Positions 39,840-48,956 of a stretch of DNA of 64,000 nucleotides are shown one piece after another. The DNA comes from Paraburkholderia oxyphila NBRC 105797 (GTDB lineage Bacteria; Pseudomonadota; Gammaproteobacteria; Burkholderiales; Burkholderiaceae), in assembly GCF_000685075.1 (NCBI RefSeq), contig NZ_BAYD01000038.1, positions 29,191 to 93,190 on the forward strand, given 5' to 3'. Positions within the stretch are counted from its first letter, which is position 1. Each line of letters starts with the position of its first letter. Made by a program: the position numbers and the translations under genes. Below the pieces are notes generated by a model. That model saw only the letters and a program-made list of their open reading frames with translations, did not search any database and had not been told where the DNA came from.

Positions 39840-39856
39840 CCGATATTGAATATCGG
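39840..39856. promoter_or_regulatory. Palindrome upstream of ndh
   Basis: CCGATATT and AATATCGG flank a single G, 47 bases before the ndh start: a possible operator or small hairpin. The rest of the 232-base polA-ndh spacer shows nothing clear. Confidence 0.4.
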
Positions 39857-39902
39857 ATGAGCGTCGGATGTTCTATCGCCTGTCGACATGCACGGAGAGT
39901 CT

Positions 39903-41258
39903 ATGCACCGCTTTATCGTTGTGGGAGGAGGCGCCGGAGGCCTCGAGCTGGCAACACGGCTAGGCGACCGTTACGGAGAAACGCGCGCGAAGCGTGGCAG
40001 GCTGCGTGCCTCGGTCACGCTGGTCGACCGCAACCCGACGCATATCTGGAAACCGCTCCTGCATGAAGTCGCGGCGGGCAGCATGGACCCGTTCACGCAA
40101 GAGCTCGAGTACGCGGCGCAGGCGCGCTGGCACGGCTTCGAATTCCAGCAGGGCGAGCTGACCGGGCTCGACCGCGCGGCGAAGCGCATCACGCTCGGCG
40201 CGGTGCAGGACGAAGACGGTGGCGAGATGTTGCCCGAGCGCGTGCTTGAATACGACACGCTCGTGCTCGCGATCGGCAGCACGACGCACTTCTTTGGCGT
40301 GCAGGGCGCGGCGGAAAACTCCATCGCGCTCGACACCGTCGAGCAGGCCGAACGCTTTCGCAAGCGCCTCATCGCGGCGTGCATGCGTGCGGAGCATCAG
40401 GAGCCGGAGCCCTGGATTCACGGTCAGCACGACCACGAAGGCAACGAAGTGCCGCGCGTGCAGATCGCGATCGTCGGCGCGGGTGCGACGGGCGTCGAGC
40501 TTTCCGCCGAGCTGCGCAACACCGCGCAGGTGCTCTCGGCTTACGGCCTGCACAAACTCGATCCGAGTCGCGACGTGGGCATCGTGCTGATCGAATCGGG
40601 CCCGCGCATTCTGCCCGCTTTGGCCGAGCGCGTTTCGTCGGCCACTACCGAGCTGCTGCGCAAGCTGGGCGTGCGGATCATGACCGGCGAGCGCGTGATC
40701 GACGTGGCGCCGGGCGTCGTGCGCACGGCGAGCGGCAAAACCGTGCGCGCGGACCTCACCGTGTGGGCGGCGGGCATCAAGGCGCCGGCGGTGCTCTCGG
40801 AGCTCGACGGCCTGCCCGTCAACCGGCTCGGTCAGTTGATCGTGCGCCGCACGCTGCAAACCGAGATCGACGACAACGTCTTTGCGCTAGGCGACTGCGC
40901 CGCCTGCGAGTGGCCCGGCCACGAACGTGGCGTGCCGCCACGCGCGCAGTCCGCACACCAGCAGGCCTCGTTCCTGTTTCAATCGATGGGCGACCTGCTC
41001 GCGGGGAAGCCGCTGCCCGAGTTCACGTATCGCGATTTCGGCTCGCTCGTCTCGCTTGGCCACTTCAGCGCGGTCGGCAACCTGATGGGCGGGCTGATCG
41101 GCGGGAGCATGCTGATCGAAGGGCTCTTCGCCCGCTTCATGTATATGTCGCTTTATCGGCTGCATATCGCGGCGCTGCACGGCTATGCGCGCATGGTCCT
41201 CGACACCTTTGCGCACTGGCTGCGGCGCACGACGCTGCCGCGCGTGAAGCTGCACTGA
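39903..41258 (+). CDS. ndh: Type II NADH dehydrogenase (NDH-2)
   Basis: A 451-residue membrane-associated flavoprotein that passes electrons from NADH to quinone without pumping protons. Two dinucleotide-binding motifs are present: VVGGGAGGLELA at the N-terminus (FAD) and IVGAGATGVELSAEL in the middle (NADH). ALGDCAACEWP is the late FAD-binding segment. The C-terminal hydrophobic region (FGSLVSLGHFSAVGNLMGG onward) is the membrane anchor. The start at 39903 follows GGAGAG; the frame is open to 39888. Confidence 0.92.
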   Translation: MHRFIVVGGGAGGLELATRLGDRYGETRAKRGRLRASVTLVDRNPTHIWKPLLHEVAAGSMDPFTQELEYAAQARWHGFEFQQGELTGLDRAAKRITLGAVQDEDGGEMLPERVLEYDTLVLAIGSTTHFFGVQGAAENSIALDTVEQAERFRKRLIAACMRAEHQEPEPWIHGQHDHEGNEVPRVQIAIVGAGATGVELSAELRNTAQVLSAYGLHKLDPSRDVGIVLIESGPRILPALAERVSSATTELLRKLGVRIMTGERVIDVAPGVVRTASGKTVRADLTVWAAGIKAPAVLSELDGLPVNRLGQLIVRRTLQTEIDDNVFALGDCAACEWPGHERGVPPRAQSAHQQASFLFQSMGDLLAGKPLPEFTYRDFGSLVSLGHFSAVGNLMGGLIGGSMLIEGLFARFMYMSLYRLHIAALHGYARMVLDTFAHWLRRTTLPRVKLH

Positions 41259-41345
41259 TGCCGACGATGCGCCGGGGCTGAACAGCTCCGGCGCTGCGCC
41301 GGTTTGTGCGGTTCTCTTGTGTCGTCCTTTCGAAAGGAGCGTCGC

Positions 41346-42218
41346 ATGCTCAAACCTGAAGTCGACAGTCTCGTCTCGCACGTGCCGTTCGACCGGCGCA
41401 CCTTCATCAAGGCCGCGCTGGGCAGCGGTTTTGCCGCTGCCGTGCTGCCGGTCTCCGCACAAACGATCCACACGGACAGCGTGGGCCTCGAAGCCGGCGA
41501 GATCGCGTTCGAGTCGAGCGGTACGCTGATTCCGGCGTACCGCGCGCAGCCGCGCGGCAAGACCCATCTGCCGGTGATCATCGTGATTCACGAGATTTTT
41601 GGCGTGCACGAGCATATCGCCGATGTGTGCCGACGCTTCGCGAAGCTCGGCTATCTGGCCATCGCACCGGACTTTTTCGAGCGCGAAGGCGATGCGTCCG
41701 CGTATCAGACGATTCAGCAGATCGACCAGAACATCGCGAGCAAGGTACCCGATGCGCAGGTGCTCGGCGACATCGACGCTGCGCTCGTCTGGGCCGGCCA
41801 GAATGGCGGCGACCTCAAGCGCGTGGGGATCAACGGCTTCTGCTGGGGCGGCATCTATGCGTGGCTCTATGCCGAGCACAATCCACGCGTGAAGGCTGTC
41901 GTGTCGTGGTACGGGCGTGTGGCCGGCGCTCACACCGCGAACTCGCCGCAGAATCCGCTCGATCTCGCGGGCAATCTGCAGGTGCCGGTGCTGGGGCTCT
42001 ACGGTCTTCAGGACAAAAGCATCCCGCAGGACACGCTCGAGCAGATGAAGGCGGCTATCGCGCAGGGCCCGCAAGGCGGGCGCGGCTCGCAGTTCGTCGT
42101 GTACGACGACGCGGGCCATGCGTTCTTCGCGGACTACCGGCCGAGCTATCGCAAGGCCGATGCGGAGGATGGCTGGAAGCGCGCGATTGCGTGGTTCAAG
42201 GAGCACGGCGTCGGCTGA
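41346..42218 (+). CDS. Dienelactone hydrolase family protein, Tat-exported
   Basis: A 290-residue alpha/beta hydrolase. A twin-arginine signal (FDRRTFIKAALGSGF, RR at 17-18) is cut near PVSA. The nucleophile is Cys166 in GFCWGG, with Glu83 in IHEIFG and a His in DAGHAFF, as in dienelactone hydrolases. Export is unusual for a catabolic DLH and points to a periplasmic esterase-type role. AAAGGAG stands before the ATG. Confidence 0.88.
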   Translation: MLKPEVDSLVSHVPFDRRTFIKAALGSGFAAAVLPVSAQTIHTDSVGLEAGEIAFESSGTLIPAYRAQPRGKTHLPVIIVIHEIFGVHEHIADVCRRFAKLGYLAIAPDFFEREGDASAYQTIQQIDQNIASKVPDAQVLGDIDAALVWAGQNGGDLKRVGINGFCWGGIYAWLYAEHNPRVKAVVSWYGRVAGAHTANSPQNPLDLAGNLQVPVLGLYGLQDKSIPQDTLEQMKAAIAQGPQGGRGSQFVVYDDAGHAFFADYRPSYRKADAEDGWKRAIAWFKEHGVG

Positions 42219-42242
42219 GGCCGGCGCCGTGCCTCATGAGGC

Positions 42243-43112
42243 TCAGGGGTTCGGGCCCGTCGCCACAGGCCGTTTCGGGTCCGAGCACCACTCGCTCCAC
42301 GAGCCCGCATAGAGCGCCGCGCCATGCATGCCGGCGATCTCCATCGCCAGCGCGTTATGGCAGGCCGTCACGCCCGAGCCGCATTGCAGCACCACGTGCT
42401 CGGGCGTCTTGCCCGGCAGCAGCGCGCCGAATTCGTCGCGCAGCGTGTGAGCGGACTTGAAGCGGCCGTCGGGCGTGAGATTGTCCACGAAGTAGCGGTT
42501 GATCGCGCCGGGGATATGGCCGCCCACCGGATCGATCGTTTCGTTCTCGCCGCGATAGCGGTCGGCGGCGCGCGCATCGACCACCGTGAGCTCGTGCGTC
42601 GCGAGGTTGCGCTCGACGGCCTGCGCATCCACCGTCACTTGCAGCGGCGCGCCAGCCTTGAAGGTGCCTTGCGTGCCTGCCGGGACATCCTTCGAGAGCG
42701 GGAAGCCGGCGGCCTGCCAGGCGTGCAGGCCGCCGTCGAGCACGGCGACCGAATCGTGTCCGAGCCAGCGCAGCAGCCACCACAGGCGCGCCGCATACCG
42801 GCCGTCCTGTTCGTCGTAGGCGACCACTTGCTGACCCGCATTGAGCCCCCAGCTCATGAGCGTGGCGACGAGCGACGCGCGATCGGGCAGCGGATGACGG
42901 CCGTTCTTGCCGGTCTTCGGACCCGAGAGGTCGCGGTCGAGGTGGAGATAGCGCGCGCCCGGCAGATGGCCGGTGGCATAGGCGGTTTCGCCCGCGGCGG
43001 GGTTCGCGAGATCGAAGCGGCAGTCGAAGACGAGCACGCTGCCAGGCGCCGCGGTGAGGCGCTCGTGCAGGTTGGTGGCCGAGATCAGCGTGGTGTAGTG
43101 TGTGTGGGGCAT
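42243..43112 (-). CDS. sseA: 3-mercaptopyruvate sulfurtransferase (tandem rhodanese)
   Basis: A 289-residue protein with two rhodanese domains. The active loop CGSGVTA with Cys244 is the mercaptopyruvate sulfurtransferase type, not thiosulfate. The inactive N-terminal domain has FDCRFDL and DEQDGRYAARLWW. It transfers sulfur from 3-mercaptopyruvate to acceptors such as cyanide or thiols. It ends 24 bases from the convergent hydrolase gene, with GCCTCATGAGGC as a small palindrome between. Confidence 0.92.
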   Translation of the reverse strand: MPHTHYTTLISATNLHERLTAAPGSVLVFDCRFDLANPAAGETAYATGHLPGARYLHLDRDLSGPKTGKNGRHPLPDRASLVATLMSWGLNAGQQVVAYDEQDGRYAARLWWLLRWLGHDSVAVLDGGLHAWQAAGFPLSKDVPAGTQGTFKAGAPLQVTVDAQAVERNLATHELTVVDARAADRYRGENETIDPVGGHIPGAINRYFVDNLTPDGRFKSAHTLRDEFGALLPGKTPEHVVLQCGSGVTACHNALAMEIAGMHGAALYAGSWSEWCSDPKRPVATGPNP

Positions 43113-43191
43113 GACGGCTCCTTGAATCGTGCGTGGCCGGCGGTTCGCAGTGGTCTTTGCCGTGCCGGCCCGATGCCGTCAGTCTAAACAA

Positions 43192-43215
43192 AAAGACGGG
43201 CCGAAGCCCGTCTTT
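43192..43215 (-). terminator. Rho-independent terminator of the Rieske oxygenase gene
   Basis: On the minus strand AAAGACGGGC and GCCCGTCTTT form a perfect 10-bp stem with the tetraloop TTCG, followed by a T-rich run. Confidence 0.85.
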
Positions 43216-43248
43216 CCGTGAAGCGTTGTCTGCCCGCGAATGAAGCGC

Positions 43249-44355
43249 TCAGATCGTGCCGAGCTCGCGCCGCAGGAACTCGTGGAAGTGCTGCATGCCG
43301 TCTTCCATCGGGCTCTGGTACGGGCCGACTTCCGAGACGCCGCGCTCGAAGAGCGCGCGGCGGCCGGCGTCCATGCGCTCGGCGATCTCGTCGTCCTCGA
43401 CGGCCGTCTCCATATAGGCGGCACGCTCGGCCTCGACGAACTCGCGCTCGAACAGCACGATTTCCTCGGGGTAATAGAACTCGACGATGTTCGTCGTCTT
43501 CTGCGTGCCCTGCGGAATGAGCCACGAGCAGACGAGCACGTGCGGATACCACTCGATCATCAGACCCGGGTAGTACACCATCCAGATCGCGCCGAACTCC
43601 GGCGGCACGCCGTTACGGAAGCGCAGCACCTCGTCGTGCCACTTGCGATAGGTGGCGCTGCCCGGCTTGCCGAGCTGGTTGTGCACGCCCACTGTCTGGA
43701 CGCTGTACCACTCGCCGAACTCCCACTGCAGGTCGTCGCACGACACGAAGTTGCCGAGACCCGGATGGAACGGCACGACGTGGTAGTCCTCCAGATAGAC
43801 CTCGATGAAGGTCTTCCAGTTGTAGTTGCACTCGTGGATCTCGACGTGATCGAACATATAGTCCGTAAAGTCGAGATGTTTGGCCGGCCCAAGGCGTGCA
43901 AGATCGCGCGCGACGTCGCGCCCGGCCGACTCGAAGAGCAGGCCGTTCCACTTCTGCAGCGGCGTGCTGCTCAGGTTCAGGCAGGGCTTGTCCGCGAAAT
44001 GCGGCGCACCGAGCAGTTCGCCCTTGAGGTCATAGGTCCAGCGATGCAGCGGACATACAATATTGTCTGCCGTGCCGCGACCGTTTAGCATGATGGCCTG
44101 GCGGTGGCGGCAGACGTTCGAGAGCAGCTCGATCTCGTTGCTTTTGTTGCGAACGAGCACGCGACCCTCTTTCTCGCTGGGCAGCGCAAAATAATTCCCC
44201 GCCTCGGGCACCATCAATTCGTGGCCGACGTAGCGAGGACCTTTCTGGAAAAGCGTTTCGATCTCGCGCTTGAGAAGCGCTTCGTCAAAGTAAGCCGTGA
44301 CTGGCAGCTGACTATGAATGGACTTCAGCTGCAATGCATTGCTCAGATTGGACAT
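43249..44355 (-). CDS. Rieske non-haem iron oxygenase, alpha-subunit type
   Basis: A 368-residue ring-hydroxylating-type oxygenase. The Rieske centre is CRH (Cys82, His84) and CPLH (Cys101, His104). The mononuclear iron site begins with His191 and His196 in EDYHVVPFHPG, with Asp189 as the probable electron bridge. The family includes aromatic dioxygenases and betaine or choline-type monooxygenases; no beta subunit or reductase gene is adjacent. The start at 44355 (MSNLSNALQL) is preferred over 44400. It forms a single-gene unit with its own promoter and terminator. Confidence 0.87.
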   Translation of the reverse strand: MSNLSNALQLKSIHSQLPVTAYFDEALLKREIETLFQKGPRYVGHELMVPEAGNYFALPSEKEGRVLVRNKSNEIELLSNVCRHRQAIMLNGRGTADNIVCPLHRWTYDLKGELLGAPHFADKPCLNLSSTPLQKWNGLLFESAGRDVARDLARLGPAKHLDFTDYMFDHVEIHECNYNWKTFIEVYLEDYHVVPFHPGLGNFVSCDDLQWEFGEWYSVQTVGVHNQLGKPGSATYRKWHDEVLRFRNGVPPEFGAIWMVYYPGLMIEWYPHVLVCSWLIPQGTQKTTNIVEFYYPEEIVLFEREFVEAERAAYMETAVEDDEIAERMDAGRRALFERGVSEVGPYQSPMEDGMQHFHEFLRRELGTI

Positions 44356-44426
44356 TCCCACTCCCGATGAAGACGTGAAAGCAGTGAACAACCCAACCAT
44401 CGAAGATTCGATTTAGGGAGCCGGAG

Positions 44427-44449
44427 ATTATAGCCTGATTGCATCAGGC
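44427..44449 (-). promoter_or_regulatory. Promoter of the Rieske gene with palindrome in the spacer
   Basis: On the minus strand a perfect TATAAT (44427-44432) is directly preceded by the palindrome GCCTGAT / ATCAGGC (44433-44449), which fills the whole 17-base spacer. A repressor bound here would block RNA polymerase. Confidence 0.6.
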
Positions 44450-44664
44450 GGGCTAGCTAAGTTGCTGATTTTTGCAGGAATTGCGTCAAGAAACAGCCAG
44501 GAATGCGGTATAAACCGCGACAATAAAGCGCAAAATGCGGCCTTCCGGCACCGATTCGGGCAAACCCCTGGCGTGTGGCCGGCAGGGCACACGAGCCGGC
44601 GAGCGGGGCGGTTGGGGGGCTTTTGCCGTAGAATGTCCGCCTTGTTTCATTTTGGCGACCACCC
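44450..44664. other. Spacer upstream of xseB
   Basis: About 215 bases. TATAAA inside GCGGT/ACCGC arms near 44515 is a possible promoter element for xseB; no further gene is supported. Confidence 0.35.
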
Positions 44665-45006
44665 ATGGCGAAATCCGCATCGAAAGACCGCGCTGGAACG
44701 GACAACGGCGCGGACAAAGGCGCCGAAGCAGGCACGGACGAGGCGTCTCTCGCCGACCTGCCGCAGAGCTACGAGGCAGGCCTCGCCGAGCTCGACGCGC
44801 TGGTGGCGCGCATGGAAGGCGGCAGCTTGAGTCTCGAGGAGTCGCTGGCTGCCTACCGCCGCGGCGCCGTACTGGTGAAGTTCTGCCAGCAGCAGCTCGA
44901 AAAGGTTGAACAACAGGTGCGCGTGCTCGACGGCGAAACGCTGCGGCCCGTGCCCCTCAATACGACAGGCAGTTCCGCCGCTGGCGGAGACGACGACGAT
45001 CTATGA
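44665..45006 (+). CDS. xseB: Exodeoxyribonuclease VII small subunit
   Basis: A 113-residue protein with the XseB core LPQSYEAGLAELDALVARME, then EESLAAYRRGAVLVKFCQQQ, flanked by low-complexity ends. It pairs with XseA (not in the window) to degrade single-stranded DNA. The stop overlaps the ispA start (ATGA), the order xseB-ispA-dxs being common in proteobacteria. Confidence 0.93.
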   Translation: MAKSASKDRAGTDNGADKGAEAGTDEASLADLPQSYEAGLAELDALVARMEGGSLSLEESLAAYRRGAVLVKFCQQQLEKVEQQVRVLDGETLRPVPLNTTGSSAAGGDDDDL

Positions 45007-45896
45007 CATTTGACCAATGGACCCGGCAGGTGCTTGACCGGGTCGAAAGCGCGCTCGATCACTATTTGCCGGCAGCCGACGTGCAGCCTGCCCCGCTGCA
45101 CGACGCCATGCGCTATGCCGTGCTCGGCGGCGGCAAGCGCGTGCGCCCGCTGCTGTGCCACGCCGCAGGCGAACTGACGAACGCGGCGCCCGAGGCGCTC
45201 GACGCGGCGGCGTGCGCGCTGGAGATGATTCACGTCTACTCGCTCGTGCATGACGACATGCCTTGCATGGACGACGACGACATGCGCCGTGGCAAGCCCA
45301 CCGTACACGTCAAATATGACGAACCGACGGCGCTGCTGGTCGGCGACGCGCTGCAATCGCAGGCTTTCGTCACGCTGACGTCCGATGTGCCGGGGTTGGG
45401 TGACTCGGCTCAGCGCCAGGCCTCGCTCGTGCGCGAACTCGCGCTCGCGAGCGGCTCGATCGGCATGGCCGGCGGCCAGGCGATCGATCTCGCGAGCGTG
45501 GGCCACTCGCTCACGCGCGAGCAGCTCGAAACGATGCACCGTCTGAAGACCGGCGCGCTCCTGCGCGCCGCGGTGCGCATGGGCGCGCTGGCGGGCGAGA
45601 CGCCCTCGGCTGGCACACTCGCCGCGCTCGACCAGTACGCAGCGGCCGTGGGCCTCGCTTTCCAGGTGGTGGACGACATTCTCGACGTCACCGCCGACTC
45701 GGCCACGCTGGGCAAGACCGCCGGCAAGGACGCGAAGGACGGCAAGCCGACCTACGTGTCGATCATCGGCCTTGATGCCTCGCGTGTGCTCGCGCAGCAG
45801 TTGCGTGAGAACGCACATGCGGCGCTTGAACCGTTCGGCGCGCGCGCGCAGCGCCTCGCCGAACTCGCTGATCTGGTTGTGAACCGGGTGAGCTGA
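45003..45896 (+). CDS. ispA: Farnesyl diphosphate synthase (short-chain prenyltransferase)
   Basis: A 297-residue enzyme making C15 (or C10) prenyl diphosphate from IPP and DMAPP. The first Asp-rich motif is DDMPCMD (84-90), the second DDILD (224-228), with GGGKRVRP for IPP binding. It is translationally coupled to xseB and followed by dxs after 86 bases. Confidence 0.95.
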   Translation: MTFDQWTRQVLDRVESALDHYLPAADVQPAPLHDAMRYAVLGGGKRVRPLLCHAAGELTNAAPEALDAAACALEMIHVYSLVHDDMPCMDDDDMRRGKPTVHVKYDEPTALLVGDALQSQAFVTLTSDVPGLGDSAQRQASLVRELALASGSIGMAGGQAIDLASVGHSLTREQLETMHRLKTGALLRAAVRMGALAGETPSAGTLAALDQYAAAVGLAFQVVDDILDVTADSATLGKTAGKDAKDGKPTYVSIIGLDASRVLAQQLRENAHAALEPFGARAQRLAELADLVVNRVS

Positions 45897-45982
45897 TTGC
45901 GCCAACCCGCCCACGCGCATGAACGGGAATTCATGCGCGGACAGAAGTGCGGGAGCGCTCGATTTCCTACAATGGAACGACG

Positions 45983-47890
45983 ATGTACGACTTGCTGAAA
46001 ACCATTGACGACCCGGCGGATTTGCGCCGCCTCGATCGCCGCCAGTTGCAACCGCTCGCCGACGAACTGCGTGCCTTCGTCCTCGACAGCGTCTCGCAAA
46101 CGGGCGGCCACTTGTCGTCCAACCTCGGTACGGTCGAGTTGACGATCGCGCTGCACTACGTGTTCGACACGCCGCGCGACCGCATCGTCTGGGACGTGGG
46201 CCATCAGACCTATCCGCACAAGATCCTGACGGGCCGCCGCGACCAGATGTCCACGCTGCGCCAGCTCGGCGGCATCTCGGGCTTTCCGAAGCGCGACGAG
46301 TCCGAATACGACACGTTCGGCACCGCCCACTCGAGCACTTCGATCTCGGCGGCGCTCGGCATGGCCGTCGCGAGCAAGCTCAAGGGCGAGAACGCCATGG
46401 GCATCGCCGTGATCGGTGACGGCGCAATGACCGCCGGCATGGCCTTCGAGGCAATGAACAACGCGGGCGTGGAAGACGACGTGCCGCTGCTCGTCATCCT
46501 CAACGACAACGACATGTCGATCTCGCCGCCGGTGGGCGCGCTCAATCGCCATCTCGCGCGCCTCATGTCGGGCCGCTTCTACGCCGCCGCGCGCGCGGGC
46601 GTGGAGCGCGTGCTGCGCCATGCGCCGCCGGTGCTCGACCTCGCGCGCAAGCTCGAAGAGCACGCGAAGGGCATGATCGTGCCGGCCACGCTGTTCGAAG
46701 AGTTCGGCTTCAACTACATCGGGCCGATCGACGGCCACGATCTGGACTCGCTGATCCCCACGCTGCAGAACATCAAGGAGCTGCGCGGTCCGCAATTCCT
46801 GCACGTCGTGACGAAGAAAGGCCAGGGCTACAAGCTCGCCGAAGCCGACCCGGTCCTGTACCACGGCCCCGGCAAGTTCAATCCGGCCGAAGGCATCAAG
46901 CCGTCGGCCACGCCCGCAAAGAAGACCTACACGCAGGTCTTCGGCGAATGGCTGTGCGACGCGGCCGAGCTCGACCAGCGCGTGATCGGCATCACGCCGG
47001 CCATGCGCGAAGGCTCAGGCATGGTCGAGTTCGAGAAGCGCTTCCCGGACCGCTACTACGACGTCGGCATCGCCGAGCAGCACGCGGTGACGTTCGCGGG
47101 CGGTCTCGCGGCCGAAGGCTTGAAGCCGGTCGTCGCGATCTACTCGACCTTCCTGCAGCGCGCCTACGACCAGCTGATTCACGACGTGGCGCTGCAGAAC
47201 CTGCCCGTGGTGTTCGCGATCGACCGCGCAGGCCTCGTCGGCGCGGACGGCGCGACGCACGCGGGCGCCTACGACCTCGCGTTCATGCGCTGCATCCCGA
47301 ACATGATGGTCATGGCGGCGTCGGACGAAAACGAATGCCGCCAGATGCTCTACACGGCGCTCCAGCAGGACTGCCCGACGGCCGTGCGCTACCCGCGCGG
47401 CGCGGGCACGGGCGTCGCGACCGTCAAGCAGATGGCCGCGCTGCCGGTCGGCAAGGGCGAAGTCCGCCGCGAGAGCAATGCGCCGGCAGGCCAGCGCGTG
47501 GCGATCCTCGCGTTCGGCACGATGGTTGCGCCGGCACTGGCCGCTGCACAGGAGCTGGACGCCACCGTGGCGAACATGCGCTTCGTGAAGCCGCTCGACG
47601 CGGCGCTCGTGCGCCAGCTCGCCGAGACGCACGACTACCTCGTGACGGTCGAGGAAGGCTGCATCATGGGCGGCGCGGGCTCGGCCTGCGTGGAAGCCCT
47701 CCTTGAAAGTGGGGTTATCAAGCCCGTACTACAATTGGGCCTCCCCGACCGCTTCATCGACCACGGCGACCCGGCCAAGCTGCTGGCGGGCGTTGGCCTT
47801 GACGCGGCAGGGATCGCGAAGTCGATTCGCGAGCGTTTTCTCGACAAAGCCGCGAGCGCGTCCGGCAAGTCGGTGATGCGCGTCGCCTGA
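45983..47890 (+). CDS. dxs: 1-deoxy-D-xylulose-5-phosphate synthase
   Basis: A 635-residue thiamine diphosphate enzyme that joins pyruvate and glyceraldehyde-3-phosphate, the first step of the MEP isoprenoid route. GDGAMT (145-150) with the following GMAFEAMNNAG forms the cofactor site, and YDVGIAEQHAVTFAGGLA holds the catalytic Glu. The length is normal. The start at 45983 (MYDLLKTIDD) is chosen. IspA next door uses the product pathway. Confidence 0.96.
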   Translation: MYDLLKTIDDPADLRRLDRRQLQPLADELRAFVLDSVSQTGGHLSSNLGTVELTIALHYVFDTPRDRIVWDVGHQTYPHKILTGRRDQMSTLRQLGGISGFPKRDESEYDTFGTAHSSTSISAALGMAVASKLKGENAMGIAVIGDGAMTAGMAFEAMNNAGVEDDVPLLVILNDNDMSISPPVGALNRHLARLMSGRFYAAARAGVERVLRHAPPVLDLARKLEEHAKGMIVPATLFEEFGFNYIGPIDGHDLDSLIPTLQNIKELRGPQFLHVVTKKGQGYKLAEADPVLYHGPGKFNPAEGIKPSATPAKKTYTQVFGEWLCDAAELDQRVIGITPAMREGSGMVEFEKRFPDRYYDVGIAEQHAVTFAGGLAAEGLKPVVAIYSTFLQRAYDQLIHDVALQNLPVVFAIDRAGLVGADGATHAGAYDLAFMRCIPNMMVMAASDENECRQMLYTALQQDCPTAVRYPRGAGTGVATVKQMAALPVGKGEVRRESNAPAGQRVAILAFGTMVAPALAAAQELDATVANMRFVKPLDAALVRQLAETHDYLVTVEEGCIMGGAGSACVEALLESGVIKPVLQLGLPDRFIDHGDPAKLLAGVGLDAAGIAKSIRERFLDKAASASGKSVMRVA

Positions 47891-48006
47891 GTGGGATTAG
47901 CGCCTTGCGGCGCGGCCAGCTTCGTTTGAGCAGGCCGGCCGCGAGCCGCGGCAGTCCACTTCAAAATTGAACCGGCGGCCGGGTTGCGTACCCGGTTTCG
48001 CCAGCC

Positions 48007-48028
48007 AGCGCCGGCTCTTGCCGGCGCT
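48007..48028 (+). terminator. Hairpin between dxs and folE2
   Basis: AGCGCCGGC and GCCGGCGCT pair perfectly over TCTT. Only a short T-poor tail follows, so it may be a terminator or a leader element of folE2. No known riboswitch was recognised. Confidence 0.45.
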
Positions 48029-48073
48029 TGCCATTTGCGCGCCGCAAGTTTGGCGCGGCCTGAGGACAAGAAC

Positions 48074-48883
48074 ATGAATCAGATGAACCCGGCCTTCGTG
48101 ATGCCGGACGTCCAGAGCTCCGTCGATACCCGTCAGATCCCGATCCAGCGCGTGGGCGTGAAGGGCGTGCGCCATCCGCTCACGGTCAAGACCGGCGCGG
48201 GCGACGTCCAGCCGAGCGTCGGCACGTGGAACCTCGACGTTCATCTGCCGGCGGACCAGAAGGGCACGCACATGTCGCGCTTCGTGGCGCTGCTCGAAGA
48301 GAACCGTGCGCCGCTCGAACCGGCGACGTTTCGCACGATGCTGGCCGCGATGCTCGAGAAGCTCGAATCGCAGGCGGGCCGCATCGAGGTCTCGTTCCCG
48401 TACTTCGTGAAGAAGGTCGCGCCGGTGTCGGGCGTGGAAAGTCTGTTGGACTACGAAGTGACGCTCACGGGCGATGTGCGCAATGGCGAGACGCGCCTTT
48501 CGCTGAAGGTGCTCGTGCCGGTGACGAGCCTGTGCCCGTGCTCGAAGAAGATCTCGCAGTATGGCGCGCACAACCAGCGCTCGCACGTGACGATCGACGC
48601 CGAGCTCGCGGGCGACCTGCCCGTGGAAGACCTCATTCGCATTGCCGAAGAAGAGGCGTCGTGCGAGCTGTGGGGCCTGCTCAAGCGCCCGGACGAGAAG
48701 TTCGTGACGGAGCGCGCGTACGAGAATCCGAAGTTCGTCGAGGATCTGGTGCGTGACGTGGCCGTGCGCCTGAACGCCGATGCGCGCGTGCTTGCCTATA
48801 CGCTCGAAGCCGAGAACTTCGAGTCGATCCATAACCACAGTGCCTATGCCGTGATCGAGCACGACAAGCGCGTGGCGGGGTAA
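48074..48883 (+). CDS. folE2: GTP cyclohydrolase FolE2 (type IB)
   Basis: A 269-residue enzyme that converts GTP to dihydroneopterin triphosphate for folate. Typical segments are RVGVKGVRHPL, LPADQKGTHMSRFVALLEEN, and SLCPCSKKIS with the conserved metal-binding Cys. Type IB works with metals other than zinc and is often a zinc-starvation back-up. The start at 48074 is the first ATG that fits the family. Confidence 0.94.
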   Translation: MNQMNPAFVMPDVQSSVDTRQIPIQRVGVKGVRHPLTVKTGAGDVQPSVGTWNLDVHLPADQKGTHMSRFVALLEENRAPLEPATFRTMLAAMLEKLESQAGRIEVSFPYFVKKVAPVSGVESLLDYEVTLTGDVRNGETRLSLKVLVPVTSLCPCSKKISQYGAHNQRSHVTIDAELAGDLPVEDLIRIAEEEASCELWGLLKRPDEKFVTERAYENPKFVEDLVRDVAVRLNADARVLAYTLEAENFESIHNHSAYAVIEHDKRVAG

Positions 48884-48928
48884 TCGACACGCCGAAATGC
48901 GCTAGTTGTCTGAAGCGGAAACATGTCG

Positions 48929-48956
48929 ACGGCAGCTTGTCTGGGCAAGCTGCCGT
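48929..48956 (+). terminator. Rho-independent terminator of folE2
   Basis: ACGGCAGCTTG and CAAGCTGCCGT form an 11-bp stem with a six-base loop and a following T-rich tract. Confidence 0.75.
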
